In this document: positions 17,245 to 27,464 of the stretch, piece after piece
How the letters are laid out: each line of letters begins with the position of its first letter
Position numbering within the stretch: the stretch's first letter is position 1
Assembly (NCBI RefSeq): GCF_033546935.1
Contig: NZ_CP137854.1
Coordinates: 992,001 to 1,056,000 of the forward strand
Reading direction: 5' to 3'
From: Xylophilus sp. GOD-11R
Lineage (GTDB): Bacteria > Pseudomonadota > Gammaproteobacteria > Burkholderiales > Burkholderiaceae_C
DNA: 64,000 nucleotides
Position numbers and translations under genes: made by a program
Notes under the pieces: model-generated
The model's input: only the letters and a program-made list of their open reading frames with translations
What the model was told of the DNA's origin: nothing
Database searches by the model: none

Positions 17245-18093
17245 TCAGACGGCGACCGGCGCCTTGATGGCCGGATGGCTGCGGTAGTCCTCGACCGCGA
17301 AATCCTCGAACTGGTAGTCGAGGATGGACGCCGGCCGGCGCGCGATCTTGAGCACCGGATAGGGGTAGGGCGCCCGCGAGAGCTGCTCGGCGACCTGCTC
17401 CTGGTGATTGGCGTAGATGTGGCAGTCGCCGCCGGTCCAGACGAAGTCGCCCACGTCCAGGTCGCATTGCTGGGCCACCATGTGGGTGAGCAGGGCGTAG
17501 CTGGCGATGTTGAAGGGCACGCCCAGGAAGATGTCGGCGCTGCGCTGGTAGAGCTGGCAGCTCAACTTGCCGCGGCCGCCCGGCTCCTGCGGCGGTGCCA
17601 CGTAGAACTGAAAGAAGGCATGGCAGGGCATGAGCGCCATCTTGTCGAGCTCGGCCACGTTCCAGGCGCTGACGATGATGCGGCGCGAATCGGGATTCTT
17701 TTTGAGCGTGTCGATCACCTGGGCGATCTGGTCGATGTGGCCGCCGTCGGGCGTCGGCCAGCTGCGCCACTGCACGCCGTAGATGGGACCGAGCTCGCCG
17801 TCCTCGCGCGCCCATTCGTCCCAGATGGTCACGTTGCGTTCGCGCAGCCAGTTGTTGCTGGACGAGCCGGTGAGGAACCAGAGCAGCTCCTGGATGATGG
17901 AGCGCAGGTGCACCTTCTTGGTGGTGATCAGCGGAAAGCCCTCGGCCAGATCGAAGCGCATCTGGTAGCCGAACACGCTGGTGGTGCCGGTGCCGGTGCG
18001 GTCGGCCTTGCGAACGCCGTGGGCGAGCACGTGGCGGACGAAATCCTCGTATTGGGAGCGGACGGGCCGGGAGCTGGGTTCGGTATGGGACAT
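17245..18093 (-). CDS. thyA: thymidylate synthase
   Basis: A 282-aa ThyA-family enzyme converting dUMP to dTMP with methylene-tetrahydrofolate. The catalytic Cys is residue 157 in [12 protein letters not shown]. Other signatures are [20 protein letters not shown], the dUMP-binding [18 protein letters not shown], and HIYANHQEQ. The dihydrofolate product is recycled by folA immediately downstream. It is divergently transcribed from the helicase gene with a 35-base gap, so the promoters must be compact. Confidence 0.98.
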   Translation of the reverse strand: MSHTEPSSRPVRSQYEDFVRHVLAHGVRKADRTGTGTTSVFGYQMRFDLAEGFPLITTKKVHLRSIIQELLWFLTGSSSNNWLRERNVTIWDEWAREDGELGPIYGVQWRSWPTPDGGHIDQIAQVIDTLKKNPDSRRIIVSAWNVAELDKMALMPCHAFFQFYVAPPQEPGGRGKLSCQLYQRSADIFLGVPFNIASYALLTHMVAQQCDLDVGDFVWTGGDCHIYANHQEQVAEQLSRAPYPYPVLKIARRPASILDYQFEDFAVEDYRSHPAIKAPVAV

Positions 18094-18128
18094 GGCCGGG
18101 CGATTTTAGAACCCGGGACAATCCCCGG

Positions 18129-20444
18129 ATGCCCCGCCAGGAACCCGTCGACCGAATCCATCCACGCCATCTCCATCTGCGCACCCTGTCGCGGGGCGAC
18201 GGTCTGTTGGGCATGGCGCCCTCGACCGGGCTGGCGGCGCGCGGGCAGCCGGTCACCGTGGCCTGGGTCGAGGGCGATGACGCCGATCTGGGCGCACTGG
18301 GCTTCGCGCAGATTCCGGCCGACCGCCTGCAGTGGCGCGGCGCGGAGGTGGAGACCGACACCCTGGGCGAGCGACGCGCCACGCTGTGGACCCTGCCGCG
18401 CGAGGAGGACTTCGGCGATTTTTTCGCCGAGCGGCTGCCGCATCTGCGCGACCGGGGCTGGGAGACCACGGTGCATCCGGGTTTCGCGCATGCGCCGACC
18501 CGCGTCGATGCCTGGCGGCTCTTGCTGGCGGGCGAGGACGCCGACGATGCACCGGCGGTGGCTGCGGGCGGCCTGGCGCTCAATCGCCGGGAAGGTTCCT
18601 GGCTGCTGTCGCTGGGCGTGGAGGTGGACGGCGAATCACTGGATCTGGCGCCGCTGCTGGCCGGCCTGCTCAAACGCGATGCCCGCTGGCGCGATAGCCG
18701 GGCGCTGGCGGAGATCGATGACGAGGAACCGGTCCGACTGCGCATGCCCGGCGGCCGGCATATCGAGGCGCCGGCCGCGCCGCTCAAGGCGATCGTCGGC
18801 GGCATGCTGGAGCTGCTGACCGATCCGCGCCGCTCGGCCGGGCCGCTGCGGCTGTCGACTTGGGACGCCGGGCGTGTCGAGGCCCTGCGGCTGGCGCTGG
18901 CGGCCAGCCAGCCGCGGCGTGCCGGACCGGCGGGCGCCTGGGCGCTGCAGGGCGACGACGGGCTGCGGATGCTGGGCGAGCGGCTGCGCTCGGCCGGCCG
19001 CCCCGAGCCGGTGCAGGCACCGCCCGGCCTGGGCCTGACCCTGCGCGGCTACCAGCTCGAAGGCGTGGCCTGGCTGCAGCATCTGCGCGCGCAGGGGCTG
19101 GCGGGCATCCTGGCCGACGACATGGGCCTGGGCAAGACGGCGCAGGTGCTGGCCCATTTGCTGATCGAAAAACAGCAGGGCCGCGCCGACCGGCCTTCGC
19201 TGGCGGTGGTGCCGACCTCGCTGGTCTTCAACTGGCTGGCCGAGGCCGCACGGGTGGCACCGGCGCTGCGCGTACTGGCCCTGCAGGGGCCTCAGCGGCA
19301 TGCCGACTTCGTGGTGATGGCGCGGCACGACCTGGTCGTGACGACCTATCCGCTGGCCTGGCGCGACCTCGACCGGCTGCGGCCGCAGCCCTGGCACCTG
19401 CTGCTGCTCGACGAGGCGCAGGTCGCCAAGGACGCCACCGGTCGCGCTGCGCGGGCGATGCGCCGGCTCGACGCGCGGCATCGCTTGTGCATCACCGGCA
19501 CGCCGCTGGAAAACCACCTGGGCGAGCTGTGGTCGCAGTTCGACTTTCTGATGCCGGGCTTTCTGGGCGATGCCGCTACGTTTCAGCGGCGCTGGAAAAA
19601 GCCGATCGAGGTCGGCGGCGAGACGGCGCGGGCGGAACTGCTGGCGCGGCGCATCCGGCCCTTCGTGCTGCGGCGGCGCAAACAGGAAGTGGCGCCGGAA
19701 CTGCCGCCGCGCATCGAGACCATTGAGCGGGTGCCGCTGGTCGGCCAGCAGCGGGTCCTGTATGAGAGCGTGCGCACGGCGGCCGACAAGCAGGTGCGGC
19801 GCGTGCTGCAGCGCACCGGTTTCGGCGGCGCGCAGATCGCGGTGCTGGACGCGCTGCTCAAGCTGCGCCAGGTCTGCTGCGATCCGCGACTGCTGCGTGC
19901 CGAAGCCACGCCGCCCGGCATGGAGGCCGCCAAGCTCGATCGCCTGTGCGAGATGCTGCCGCCGCTGCTGGAGGCGGGCCGGCAGGTGATCGTGTTCTCG
20001 CAGTTCACGGCGCTGCTGCGGCTGGCGCAGGAGGCGCTTTCGGCGCTGGGCTTGCCCTGGCTGTCGCTCACCGGCGATACGCCGCCGCAGGAGCGCGGCG
20101 AGATCGTGTCGCGTTTCCAGGCCGGCGAGGTACCGATCCTGCTGGCCAGCCTGAAGGCCGGCGGCACGGGGCTCAACCTGACGGCGGCCGACACGGTGAT
20201 CCACCTCGATCCCTGGTGGAACCCGGCGGTGGAAGAACAGGCCACGGCCCGCGCCCACCGCATCGGGCAGACCCGTACCGTTTTCGTCTACCGGCTGATC
20301 GCCGAAGGCAGCATCGAGGAGCGGATGCGTGAGCTGCAGGCGCGCAAGGCCGCGCTTGCGGCGGGCATGCTGGGCGCCGACTTCGACGGCGCGCCCAAGT
20401 TCGGCGTGGAAGAAATCGAGGGGCTGTTGGCGCCGCTCGACTAG
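18129..20444 (+). CDS. SNF2-family DEAD/DEAH-type helicase
   Basis: A 771-aa SNF2/RapA-like ATPase. The N-terminal ~300 residues are a poorly conserved substrate-binding region. The ATPase core has motif I DDMGLGKTAQ (about residue 330), motif II as DEAQ (near 427, in place of DEAH), motif III TGTPLENHLGELWSQFDF, then GTGLNLTAADTVIHLDPWWN and the arginine-finger motif ARAHRIGQTR (about 710). Such proteins translocate on double-stranded DNA to remodel protein-DNA complexes; the target here is unknown. It stands alone between divergent thyA and convergent rhodanese genes. Confidence 0.9.
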   Translation: MPRQEPVDRIHPRHLHLRTLSRGDGLLGMAPSTGLAARGQPVTVAWVEGDDADLGALGFAQIPADRLQWRGAEVETDTLGERRATLWTLPREEDFGDFFAERLPHLRDRGWETTVHPGFAHAPTRVDAWRLLLAGEDADDAPAVAAGGLALNRREGSWLLSLGVEVDGESLDLAPLLAGLLKRDARWRDSRALAEIDDEEPVRLRMPGGRHIEAPAAPLKAIVGGMLELLTDPRRSAGPLRLSTWDAGRVEALRLALAASQPRRAGPAGAWALQGDDGLRMLGERLRSAGRPEPVQAPPGLGLTLRGYQLEGVAWLQHLRAQGLAGILADDMGLGKTAQVLAHLLIEKQQGRADRPSLAVVPTSLVFNWLAEAARVAPALRVLALQGPQRHADFVVMARHDLVVTTYPLAWRDLDRLRPQPWHLLLLDEAQVAKDATGRAARAMRRLDARHRLCITGTPLENHLGELWSQFDFLMPGFLGDAATFQRRWKKPIEVGGETARAELLARRIRPFVLRRRKQEVAPELPPRIETIERVPLVGQQRVLYESVRTAADKQVRRVLQRTGFGGAQIAVLDALLKLRQVCCDPRLLRAEATPPGMEAAKLDRLCEMLPPLLEAGRQVIVFSQFTALLRLAQEALSALGLPWLSLTGDTPPQERGEIVSRFQAGEVPILLASLKAGGTGLNLTAADTVIHLDPWWNPAVEEQATARAHRIGQTRTVFVYRLIAEGSIEERMRELQARKAALAAGMLGADFDGAPKFGVEEIEGLLAPLD

Positions 20445-20457
20445 GCGCGGCGGGCTG

Positions 20458-20901
20458 TCAGTTCTGCTTCCAGGGCAGGCCGCGCAGCTTCCATCCGCCG
20501 ATGCGGCCGCGGTGCTTGTCGGCATCCGCATCGCCCTCGAAACCTTCGAGGATGTTGTAAGCCTCGGCGCCCAGCTCGGTGGCGCGCTTGGCCGCGGCGA
20601 TGGAGCGCACGCCGCTGCGGCACAGCATGACGAGCTTCTTGCCGCCTTCTGCGGCGGCCCGCACGCCGTCGTCGAAGCCGGGGTTCATCGCCATGCCCGG
20701 CCACTGCTTCCAGGCGAGTGGCACGGCCTCGGGCACGAAGCCGACCCATTCGCGCTCGGCGTCGGTGCGCACGTCCACCATCACGGCCTGGCCGGCGCTC
20801 ACCCAGGCCCAGGCCTGCTGGGGCGTGAGGTCGCCGGCGTAGCCCAGCGGGGCGGCGTTGGTGGAGGACGGTGCGGGGGATGGGGTGTGGTCGGCGCTCA
20901 T
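20458..20901 (-). CDS. rhodanese-like sulfurtransferase
   Basis: A 147-aa single-domain rhodanese. The active-site loop is CRSGVRS (about residues 94-100), with Cys94 as the persulfide carrier. It is preceded by VMVDVRTDAEREWVGFVPEA, the usual strand and charged helix, and followed by EGFEGDADADKHRG, a form common in Burkholderiales. No signal peptide is seen. The physiological thiol acceptor cannot be inferred. It is divergent from the dioxygenase gene. Confidence 0.92.
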   Translation of the reverse strand: MSADHTPSPAPSSTNAAPLGYAGDLTPQQAWAWVSAGQAVMVDVRTDAEREWVGFVPEAVPLAWKQWPGMAMNPGFDDGVRAAAEGGKKLVMLCRSGVRSIAAAKRATELGAEAYNILEGFEGDADADKHRGRIGGWKLRGLPWKQN

Positions 20902-20980
20902 GGCCGAACATTCTGCCAGCGGCCCGGGGCCATCGCGGCCAAGGCTGGCAAGCCCGCGCGGGCATCGCTAGCATCGTGCG

Positions 20981-21838
20981 ATGAACTCCGACGCCACCAC
21001 CCGCCTGCCCGTCTACTTCATCTCCCACGGCGGTGGTCCGTGGCCCTGGATTCCCGAAATGCGCTCGCGCCTGGCCACGCTCGAGGCCTCGCTCGCCGAC
21101 ATCCCGCGCCAGATCGGCCGCACGCCGCGTGCGGTGTTGATGATCTCGGGCCATTGGGAGGCCGACCGCTTTCAGGTGATGGGCGCGGCACGGCCGGGCA
21201 TGGTCTACGACTACTACGGTTTTCCGGCGCACACCTACCAGATCCACTACGACGCGCCTGGCGCGCCGGACGTGGCCGAAGAGGTGCGCGCCCTGCTGGC
21301 CGGTGCGGGCCTGCCGGTGCAGATCGATGGTGGCCAAGGCTTCGACCACGGCACTTTCGCGCCCCTGGAAATCATGTATCCGCAGGCCGATGTGCCGGTG
21401 CTGCAACTGTCCCTGCAGACCGGCTACGACGTCGACATGCACCTGGCAGCCGGTCGCGCGCTGGCGCCGCTGCGCGACCGCGACGTGCTGATCGTGGCCA
21501 GCGGCCTGAGCTACCACAACCTGCGCAATTTCGGCCCGGCGGCAGCTGCGCCCTCGGCCGCGTTCGACGCCTGGCTGCGCCAGGCGATGGCGCCGTCGTC
21601 GGCGAGGTCGCGCGAAGCCGCCCTGCGGCAGTGGGAGCAGGCGCCGGCCGCCCGGCTGGCGCATCCGCACGAAGACCATCTGGTGCCGCTCATGATGGCG
21701 GTGGGCGCCGCGGGCGACGACCCGTCGGCGCTGGTCTACCACGATGCGCATGTGTTCGGCGGCGTCACCGCCTCGAGCTGGCGCTTCGGCGACGGTCCCG
21801 CGCCGACGCCGGCCGCCTTCGATCCGATGCCGGGCTGA
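20981..21838 (+). CDS. DODA/YgiD-type extradiol ring-opening dioxygenase
   Basis: A 285-aa LigB-superfamily enzyme that uses non-haem iron (or zinc in some members) to open catechol-type rings. The metal ligands are in FISHGGGPWPW near the N-terminus, GHWE (about residue 58), and the FDHGTFAPLEIMYP motif. The late histidines in HPHEDHLVPLMMAVGAAG also fit. Bacterial YgiD homologues act on DOPA in vitro, but the natural substrate is uncertain. It appears to be a single gene. Confidence 0.9.
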   Translation: MNSDATTRLPVYFISHGGGPWPWIPEMRSRLATLEASLADIPRQIGRTPRAVLMISGHWEADRFQVMGAARPGMVYDYYGFPAHTYQIHYDAPGAPDVAEEVRALLAGAGLPVQIDGGQGFDHGTFAPLEIMYPQADVPVLQLSLQTGYDVDMHLAAGRALAPLRDRDVLIVASGLSYHNLRNFGPAAAAPSAAFDAWLRQAMAPSSARSREAALRQWEQAPAARLAHPHEDHLVPLMMAVGAAGDDPSALVYHDAHVFGGVTASSWRFGDGPAPTPAAFDPMPG

Positions 21839-21851
21839 GCCCGCGCCGCCA

Positions 21852-22811
21852 CTACCAGCGCGGCGTGCTGTCGGCCCGCAGCTCGGCGCGCAGGGACTGG
21901 TAGTCCGGCAGCACCGATCCCACCACGGCCCAGAAGCGCGGGCTGTGGTCCATGTGGCGCAGGTGGGCGAGTTCGTGCACTACGACGTAGTCGATCACCT
22001 GGGGCCGGAAATGCATCAGCCGCCAGTGCAGCCGGATCGCGCCGCTGCTGCTGGCGCTGCCCCAGCGGGTGCGTGCATTGGTGAGCGACAGGCGGTTCCA
22101 GCGCACATCCAGGGTGGCCGCGTAGCGGTCGAGCCGCTCGGCGAAATCGCGGCGCGCCTGGCGCTGGATCCAGCCGCGCACCGCCTCCCCGATGCGAGCG
22201 GGTTCGGCATCTGCCGACAATGCCAGCCACAGGGCCGCATCGGCGACGCCGGCTTCCTCGCGCAGGCCCTCGGTGCCCCGCCGTGCGCCGAGGCGGACCA
22301 CCGTGTCGCGGCCGAGCAGCGGAAACCGTGCGCCGTCGCGCCAGTCGATGCGGGCGGCGTCCTGGCGATCGCGCCGGCTTTCGGCGTCGACCAGCTTGTC
22401 GATGATCCAGCGGGCTTTTTCGGTCAGCGCGGCGTCGATCTGCGGCAGCGGCAACCAGCCCGGCGCCCGCACCGACAGCCCTTGCGCACCGACGGTGAAG
22501 CCGACCGTGCGGCGACGTCCGCGCTCCAGCCGGTAGGCCACGCGGCGGCCGAGCAGGCAGGCCTCGCGATTGGCCTGAGGATGGGCCGGCAGCGCGCCGG
22601 CGTCGATCACATCGTCGGGGATTTCCGGCGCTTCCGGCGCCACCGCGCGCACCTTGCCCGCGCCGCCGGTCGGCACCACGCCGGGCGGCGTGGCGCCGGG
22701 CTTGCGGCGGGAAGACGGCGGCATCGCACCCCGGTCCGGCAAGACCGAGGATGCGGCCTCGGCCGGCGACAGGCCGAGGAAGTCGAGGGCGAGCTGGATC
22801 AGGCCGGCCAT
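21852..22811 (-). CDS. YgjP-like (DUF45) zinc metallopeptidase
   Basis: A 319-aa protein of the YgjP/WLM-like group. The zinc site HELAH lies in VVHELAHLRHMDHSPRFW, where the additional His of HSPRFW is the third ligand typical of this family. Upstream WRLMHFRPQVIDYVV is also characteristic. The first ~90 residues are an Ala/Pro-rich variable region. E. coli YgjP has been described both as a metallopeptidase fold and as a UTP pyrophosphatase, so the activity is uncertain. It lies 12 bases downstream of plsC on the same strand. Confidence 0.85.
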   Translation of the reverse strand: MAGLIQLALDFLGLSPAEAASSVLPDRGAMPPSSRRKPGATPPGVVPTGGAGKVRAVAPEAPEIPDDVIDAGALPAHPQANREACLLGRRVAYRLERGRRRTVGFTVGAQGLSVRAPGWLPLPQIDAALTEKARWIIDKLVDAESRRDRQDAARIDWRDGARFPLLGRDTVVRLGARRGTEGLREEAGVADAALWLALSADAEPARIGEAVRGWIQRQARRDFAERLDRYAATLDVRWNRLSLTNARTRWGSASSSGAIRLHWRLMHFRPQVIDYVVVHELAHLRHMDHSPRFWAVVGSVLPDYQSLRAELRADSTPRW

Positions 22812-22823
22812 GGGCTCAGGCTT

Positions 22824-23561
22824 TCAGCGGTACGCCTGTGGGTCGAGGCGCTGCATCTCGGTTTCGATCCATTCCTCGACCTCGCGCATCAGCTCCTCGG
22901 GCTTGCGGCCTTCGCTCGGAATCGGCTCGCCGATGGACACCACCACGGTGCCCGGCCGCTTGATGAAGGCCTTGCGCGGCCAGACCTGTGCCGAGGTCAC
23001 CGCCACCGGCACCACCGGCGCGCCGGTCTCGATCGCCAGGCGCGTGCCACCGCTCTTGTAGCTGCCGCGCTGGCCGCGCGGAATGCGCGTGCCCTCGGGA
23101 AACATGATCACCCACACACCGCGGGCCAGCAGCCGCCGGCCCTGCTGCACCACCTTGGCGAAGGCGCGGGCACGCTGGCCGCGGTCGATGTGGATCATGT
23201 CGAGCCGACCCATCGCCCAGCCGAAGAAAGGCACGCTCAGCAGCTCCTTCTTGAAGACATAGGCCAGCGGATGGGGCATGAGTGCCGGCATGAGAAAAGT
23301 CTCCAGCGTGGACTGGTGCTTTACCAGCAGCACGGCGGCGCTTCGGCTGCCCTGCGGCAGCCGGTCGAAGCCGAGCACTTCCAGCCGGATGCCGAGGATG
23401 GCGCGGCCGATCGGGCCGGCGGCCAGCCGCAGCCATTGCGCGGCCATCCAGTAGAGCGTGTCGGGTTTGGCGAAAGGGGACGCGACCAGGATGGCCAGCG
23501 CATAGGGGATCACGGTGACCAGCATCCACAGGGCATGCAGGACCGAACGCAAAAAGGCCAT
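22824..23561 (-). CDS. plsC: 1-acyl-sn-glycerol-3-phosphate acyltransferase
   Basis: A 245-aa membrane enzyme that adds the second acyl chain to form phosphatidic acid. One hydrophobic N-terminal helix (LHALWMLVTVIPYALAILVA) is followed by motif I KHQSTLET (His82 to Glu87; the H-x4-E form common in betaproteobacteria) and motif III FPEGTR (residues 154-159). RGQRARAF in between is motif II. The start ATG at 23561 is chosen because upstream in-frame sequence lies inside gmhB. The plsC-gmhB-glyS-glyQ order is common in Comamonadaceae. Confidence 0.95.
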   Translation of the reverse strand: MAFLRSVLHALWMLVTVIPYALAILVASPFAKPDTLYWMAAQWLRLAAGPIGRAILGIRLEVLGFDRLPQGSRSAAVLLVKHQSTLETFLMPALMPHPLAYVFKKELLSVPFFGWAMGRLDMIHIDRGQRARAFAKVVQQGRRLLARGVWVIMFPEGTRIPRGQRGSYKSGGTRLAIETGAPVVPVAVTSAQVWPRKAFIKRPGTVVVSIGEPIPSEGRKPEELMREVEEWIETEMQRLDPQAYR

Positions 23562-23566
23562 TTCGT

Positions 23567-24154
23567 TCAGCTCCCTGCCCGAGGTGCCGCCAGCGGCTTG
23601 GCGATCGCGTCGCGCTCCACCAGAAAACTGGCGCAGGCGGCGAGGTCGGCGTGCACCCGCGTGCCGGCGGGAAAGTCCGGCGGCAGCGGATCGGACACGC
23701 CCGAGGCGTAGGCACCGGTCAGCACCAGGTGCGGCTCGCAGCCGACCGAAAAGCCAGCCTGCAGGTCGCGCAGCCGGTCGCCCACAACCGGCACTCCGGC
23801 CAGCGACATGCCATAGCGGTCGGCGATCTGCTCGAAGAGCCCCGGCGCCGGCATGCGGCAGTTGCACTGCTCCTCAGGGCCGTGCGGGCAATAGAAGACG
23901 ACATCGACCCGCCCGCCGACGGCGGCCAGCGCCTTGTGCATCTTGGCGTGCATCGCGTTGAGCGTGGACACGTCGAACAGCCCGCGGCCGAGTCCCGGCT
24001 GGTTGGACACCACCACCACGTGGAAGCCGGCGTGGTTGAGGCGCGCGATGGCTTCCAGCGCGCCGGGCAGGGGCAGCCATTCTTCCGGGCTGGAGACGAA
24101 ATCGGTGCGCCCCTCGTTGATGGTGCCGTCGCGGTCGAGGATGACGAGTTTCAT
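23567..24154 (-). CDS. gmhB: D-glycero-beta-D-manno-heptose-1,7-bisphosphate 7-phosphatase
   Basis: A 195-aa HAD-superfamily phosphatase in ADP-heptose synthesis for lipopolysaccharide core. The nucleophile motif is DRDGTIN (Asp7, Asp9), motif II VVSNQPGLGRG, and motif IV PVVGDRLRDLQAG. The zinc-binding loop CPHGPEEQCNCRMPAPG is typical of GmhB. The C-terminus carries a short Ala/Pro extension. It is between plsC and glyS. Confidence 0.95.
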   Translation of the reverse strand: MKLVILDRDGTINEGRTDFVSSPEEWLPLPGALEAIARLNHAGFHVVVVSNQPGLGRGLFDVSTLNAMHAKMHKALAAVGGRVDVVFYCPHGPEEQCNCRMPAPGLFEQIADRYGMSLAGVPVVGDRLRDLQAGFSVGCEPHLVLTGAYASGVSDPLPPDFPAGTRVHADLAACASFLVERDAIAKPLAAPRAGS

Positions 24155-24170
24155 GCGGAGGATCCGTCGG

Positions 24171-26300
24171 TCAGGCCAGCCGCGACAGGTCGGCCACGCG
24201 GTTCATCGCGCGGTGCAGTTCGGCCAGCAGGCCCTGGCGGTTCAGGCGCAGGTCGTCGTCCTCGGCGTTGACCATGACACCGTCGAAGAAGGCGTCGACC
24301 GGTGCGCGCAGCACGGCGAGGGTCTGCAGCGAGCCGGTGTAGTCGCCGGCGTCGAACTGCGCCTCGGCTTGCGGCAGGGTGGTGCGCATGGCGGCGTGCA
24401 GGGCTTTTTCGGCCGGCTCGTGCAGCAGCAGTTCGCTCACGTGCGCATCGACGCCGGTGGCGGCGGCCTTCTTCAGGATGTTGCCGATGCGCTTGTTGGC
24501 AGCTGCCAGCGCGGCGGCTTCGGGCAACACTGCGAAGGCGCGCACGGCCTCCAGCCGGCGGGTGAGTTCGCCCAGGCGTTGCGGGCGCTGCGACACCACG
24601 GCGTCGACTTCCTGGGGGCTGAAGCCCTGTTCGCGCAGGCTGCCGGCGAGGCGGTCGTAGATGAAATCGGCCAGCGGCTGGCGCGGGTCGGTGATGAGCG
24701 CGCCGAAGGCCGGCAGCGCGGCTGCGATGACCGCGTCGAGGTCCAGCGGCAACTGCTTTTCGGCCAGCATGCGGATCACGCCGAGCGCGTGGCGGCGCAG
24801 CGCGAAGGGGTCGCGGTCGCCGGTCGGCAGATTGCCGATGCCGAACATGCCGACCAGGGTTTCGAGCTTGTCGGCCAGGGCGACGATCACGCCGGCCGGG
24901 TTGCGCGGCAGGGTGTCGCCGGCGAAGCGGGGCTTGTAGTGGTCTTCCACCGCGTCGGCCACCGCCGGGTCCTCGCCGTCGTGCAGCGCGTAGTAGCGGC
25001 CCATGGTGCCCTGCAGCTCGGGGAACTCGCCGACCATGTCGGTCACCAGGTCGGCCTTGGCCAGCAGCGCGGCGCGGTCGGCCTGGGCGGCGAGCGCCGG
25101 GTCACCGAGCTGCGCGGCCAGCGCGCGGGCGATGGCCCGTACCCGCTCCACCCGCTCGCCCTGGGTGCCGAGCTTGTTGTGATAGACCACCTTGGCCAGC
25201 GAGTCTACGCGCGAGGCCAGCGTCTTCTTGCGGTCCTGGTCGAAGAAGAACTTCGCGTCGGCCAAGCGCGGGCGTACCACGCGCTCGTTGCCGCCGGTGA
25301 CCGCGCTGGCGTCGGCCGGCGCGATGTTGCTCACCACCAGGAAACGGCTGGTCAGTGCACCGGCCGCGTCGAGCAGCGGAAAGTACTTCTGGTTGGCTTT
25401 CATCGTCAGGATGAGGCATTCCTGCGGCACCGCCAGGAACTCGTCCTCGAAACGGCAGACCAACACGTTGGGCCGCTCGACCAGGGCGGTGACTTCGTCG
25501 AGCAGCGCGTCGTCGTCGATGGCGCGGGCACCGCCGCCGACCTGCGCGGCCGCGGCCTGCAGCTGGCGCTGGATGTCGGCACGGCGTTCGGCGAAGGAGG
25601 CGATGACCGCACCCTCGTCGCGCAGCTGCGCGGCGTAGCTGTCGGCATCGCGCAGTACGACCGGATCGACCCGGGCTTCGAAGCGGTGGCCGTGGGTGTC
25701 GCGGCCGGAATGCAGACCAAGCGCCTCGACGGCCACGACATCGGCGCCATGCAGCGCGACCAGGCCGTGCGCCGGACGCACGAAGCTCACGCTGGTCCAG
25801 CCGGGCAGCTCGCAGCCGGATTCCAGCTGGTAGCTCATCACCTTGGGAATCGGCAGCTTGGCGATGGCCTCGGCGATCGCCTTCTGGAGGCCGGCGGCGA
25901 GCGTGGCGCCGGCTGCGGTGCTGTCGAGAAACAGCGCTTCGGCCTTGCCGTCCATCACGCGCTTCAAGCCGGGTACGGCCGAGGCGTCGGCGCCCAGCGC
26001 GGCGAGCTTCTTGAGCAGCGCCGGCGTGGCGTTGCCGGCGGCGTCCAGCCCCACGGCCACGGGCATCAGCTTCTGCGACTGCGCACGGTCGGCGGCCTGC
26101 GCGGCCACGCCGGTGACGTGCGCGGCCAGGCGGCGCGGCGAGGCGAAGGCCGTGACGACGGCGTCGGCCGTGGCCAGGCCCTGGGCGCGGAGCTGGTCGG
26201 CCAGCACGGAGGCGAAGGCGTCGCCGAGCTTGCGCAGCGCCTTGGGTGGCAGTTCCTCGACGAAGAGTTCGACAAGCAGGTTCTGGGTGTTCATCGTCAT
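24171..26300 (-). CDS. glyS: glycyl-tRNA synthetase beta subunit
   Basis: A 709-aa beta chain of the alpha2beta2 bacterial glycyl-tRNA synthetase, needed for tRNA binding and full activity. The family-typical start NLLVELFVEELPPKALRKLG is followed by DRAALLAKADLVTDMVGEFPE, GNLPTGDRDPFALRRHALG and a C-terminal anticodon-binding-like helical domain. ATG at 26294 would match related proteins slightly better than ATG at 26300; neither has a strong ribosome site. It follows glyQ after 4 bases. Confidence 0.97.
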   Translation of the reverse strand: MTMNTQNLLVELFVEELPPKALRKLGDAFASVLADQLRAQGLATADAVVTAFASPRRLAAHVTGVAAQAADRAQSQKLMPVAVGLDAAGNATPALLKKLAALGADASAVPGLKRVMDGKAEALFLDSTAAGATLAAGLQKAIAEAIAKLPIPKVMSYQLESGCELPGWTSVSFVRPAHGLVALHGADVVAVEALGLHSGRDTHGHRFEARVDPVVLRDADSYAAQLRDEGAVIASFAERRADIQRQLQAAAAQVGGGARAIDDDALLDEVTALVERPNVLVCRFEDEFLAVPQECLILTMKANQKYFPLLDAAGALTSRFLVVSNIAPADASAVTGGNERVVRPRLADAKFFFDQDRKKTLASRVDSLAKVVYHNKLGTQGERVERVRAIARALAAQLGDPALAAQADRAALLAKADLVTDMVGEFPELQGTMGRYYALHDGEDPAVADAVEDHYKPRFAGDTLPRNPAGVIVALADKLETLVGMFGIGNLPTGDRDPFALRRHALGVIRMLAEKQLPLDLDAVIAAALPAFGALITDPRQPLADFIYDRLAGSLREQGFSPQEVDAVVSQRPQRLGELTRRLEAVRAFAVLPEAAALAAANKRIGNILKKAAATGVDAHVSELLLHEPAEKALHAAMRTTLPQAEAQFDAGDYTGSLQTLAVLRAPVDAFFDGVMVNAEDDDLRLNRQGLLAELHRAMNRVADLSRLA

Positions 26301-26304
26301 GGCG

Positions 26305-27210
<906 letters not shown>

Positions 27211-27464
27211 GCGAGTTCTGCTGCGGCGCGGCGCCGCAACGAAATGGGTTGCGCTCGGGCGGGCACGGGCCCGCGCGGCGGAACCGGTGATTTTAGGCGG
27301 TCGCCCGATGGCGCGGCGCGGCGCCGATCCGCGGTGATTCCAACGGGGTTTCCGGCGGTGTTTCGTACGGAGTTCTCCCACAGCCGAAAGCGCCCTGGCG
27401 CGGCGTGCACACCCGCCGCGCCGGGCGACACTCACGGCTTCTCCCCCGACTTCCCCGACACGCC
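27211..27464 (+). other. divergent intergenic region, no gene seen
   Basis: The gap separates glyQ (-) from the diacylglycerol-kinase-like gene (+) and should hold both promoters. I see no RNA gene, repeat or clear -35/-10 pair. The T-box leader known from Gram-positive glycyl-tRNA synthetase genes is not apparent. Confidence 0.5.

Noticed and set aside
22824..23867. Long form of plsC beginning inside gmhB.
   Set aside because: The extra 102 residues are a shifted-frame reading of gmhB; ATG 23561 gives the normal PlsC length.
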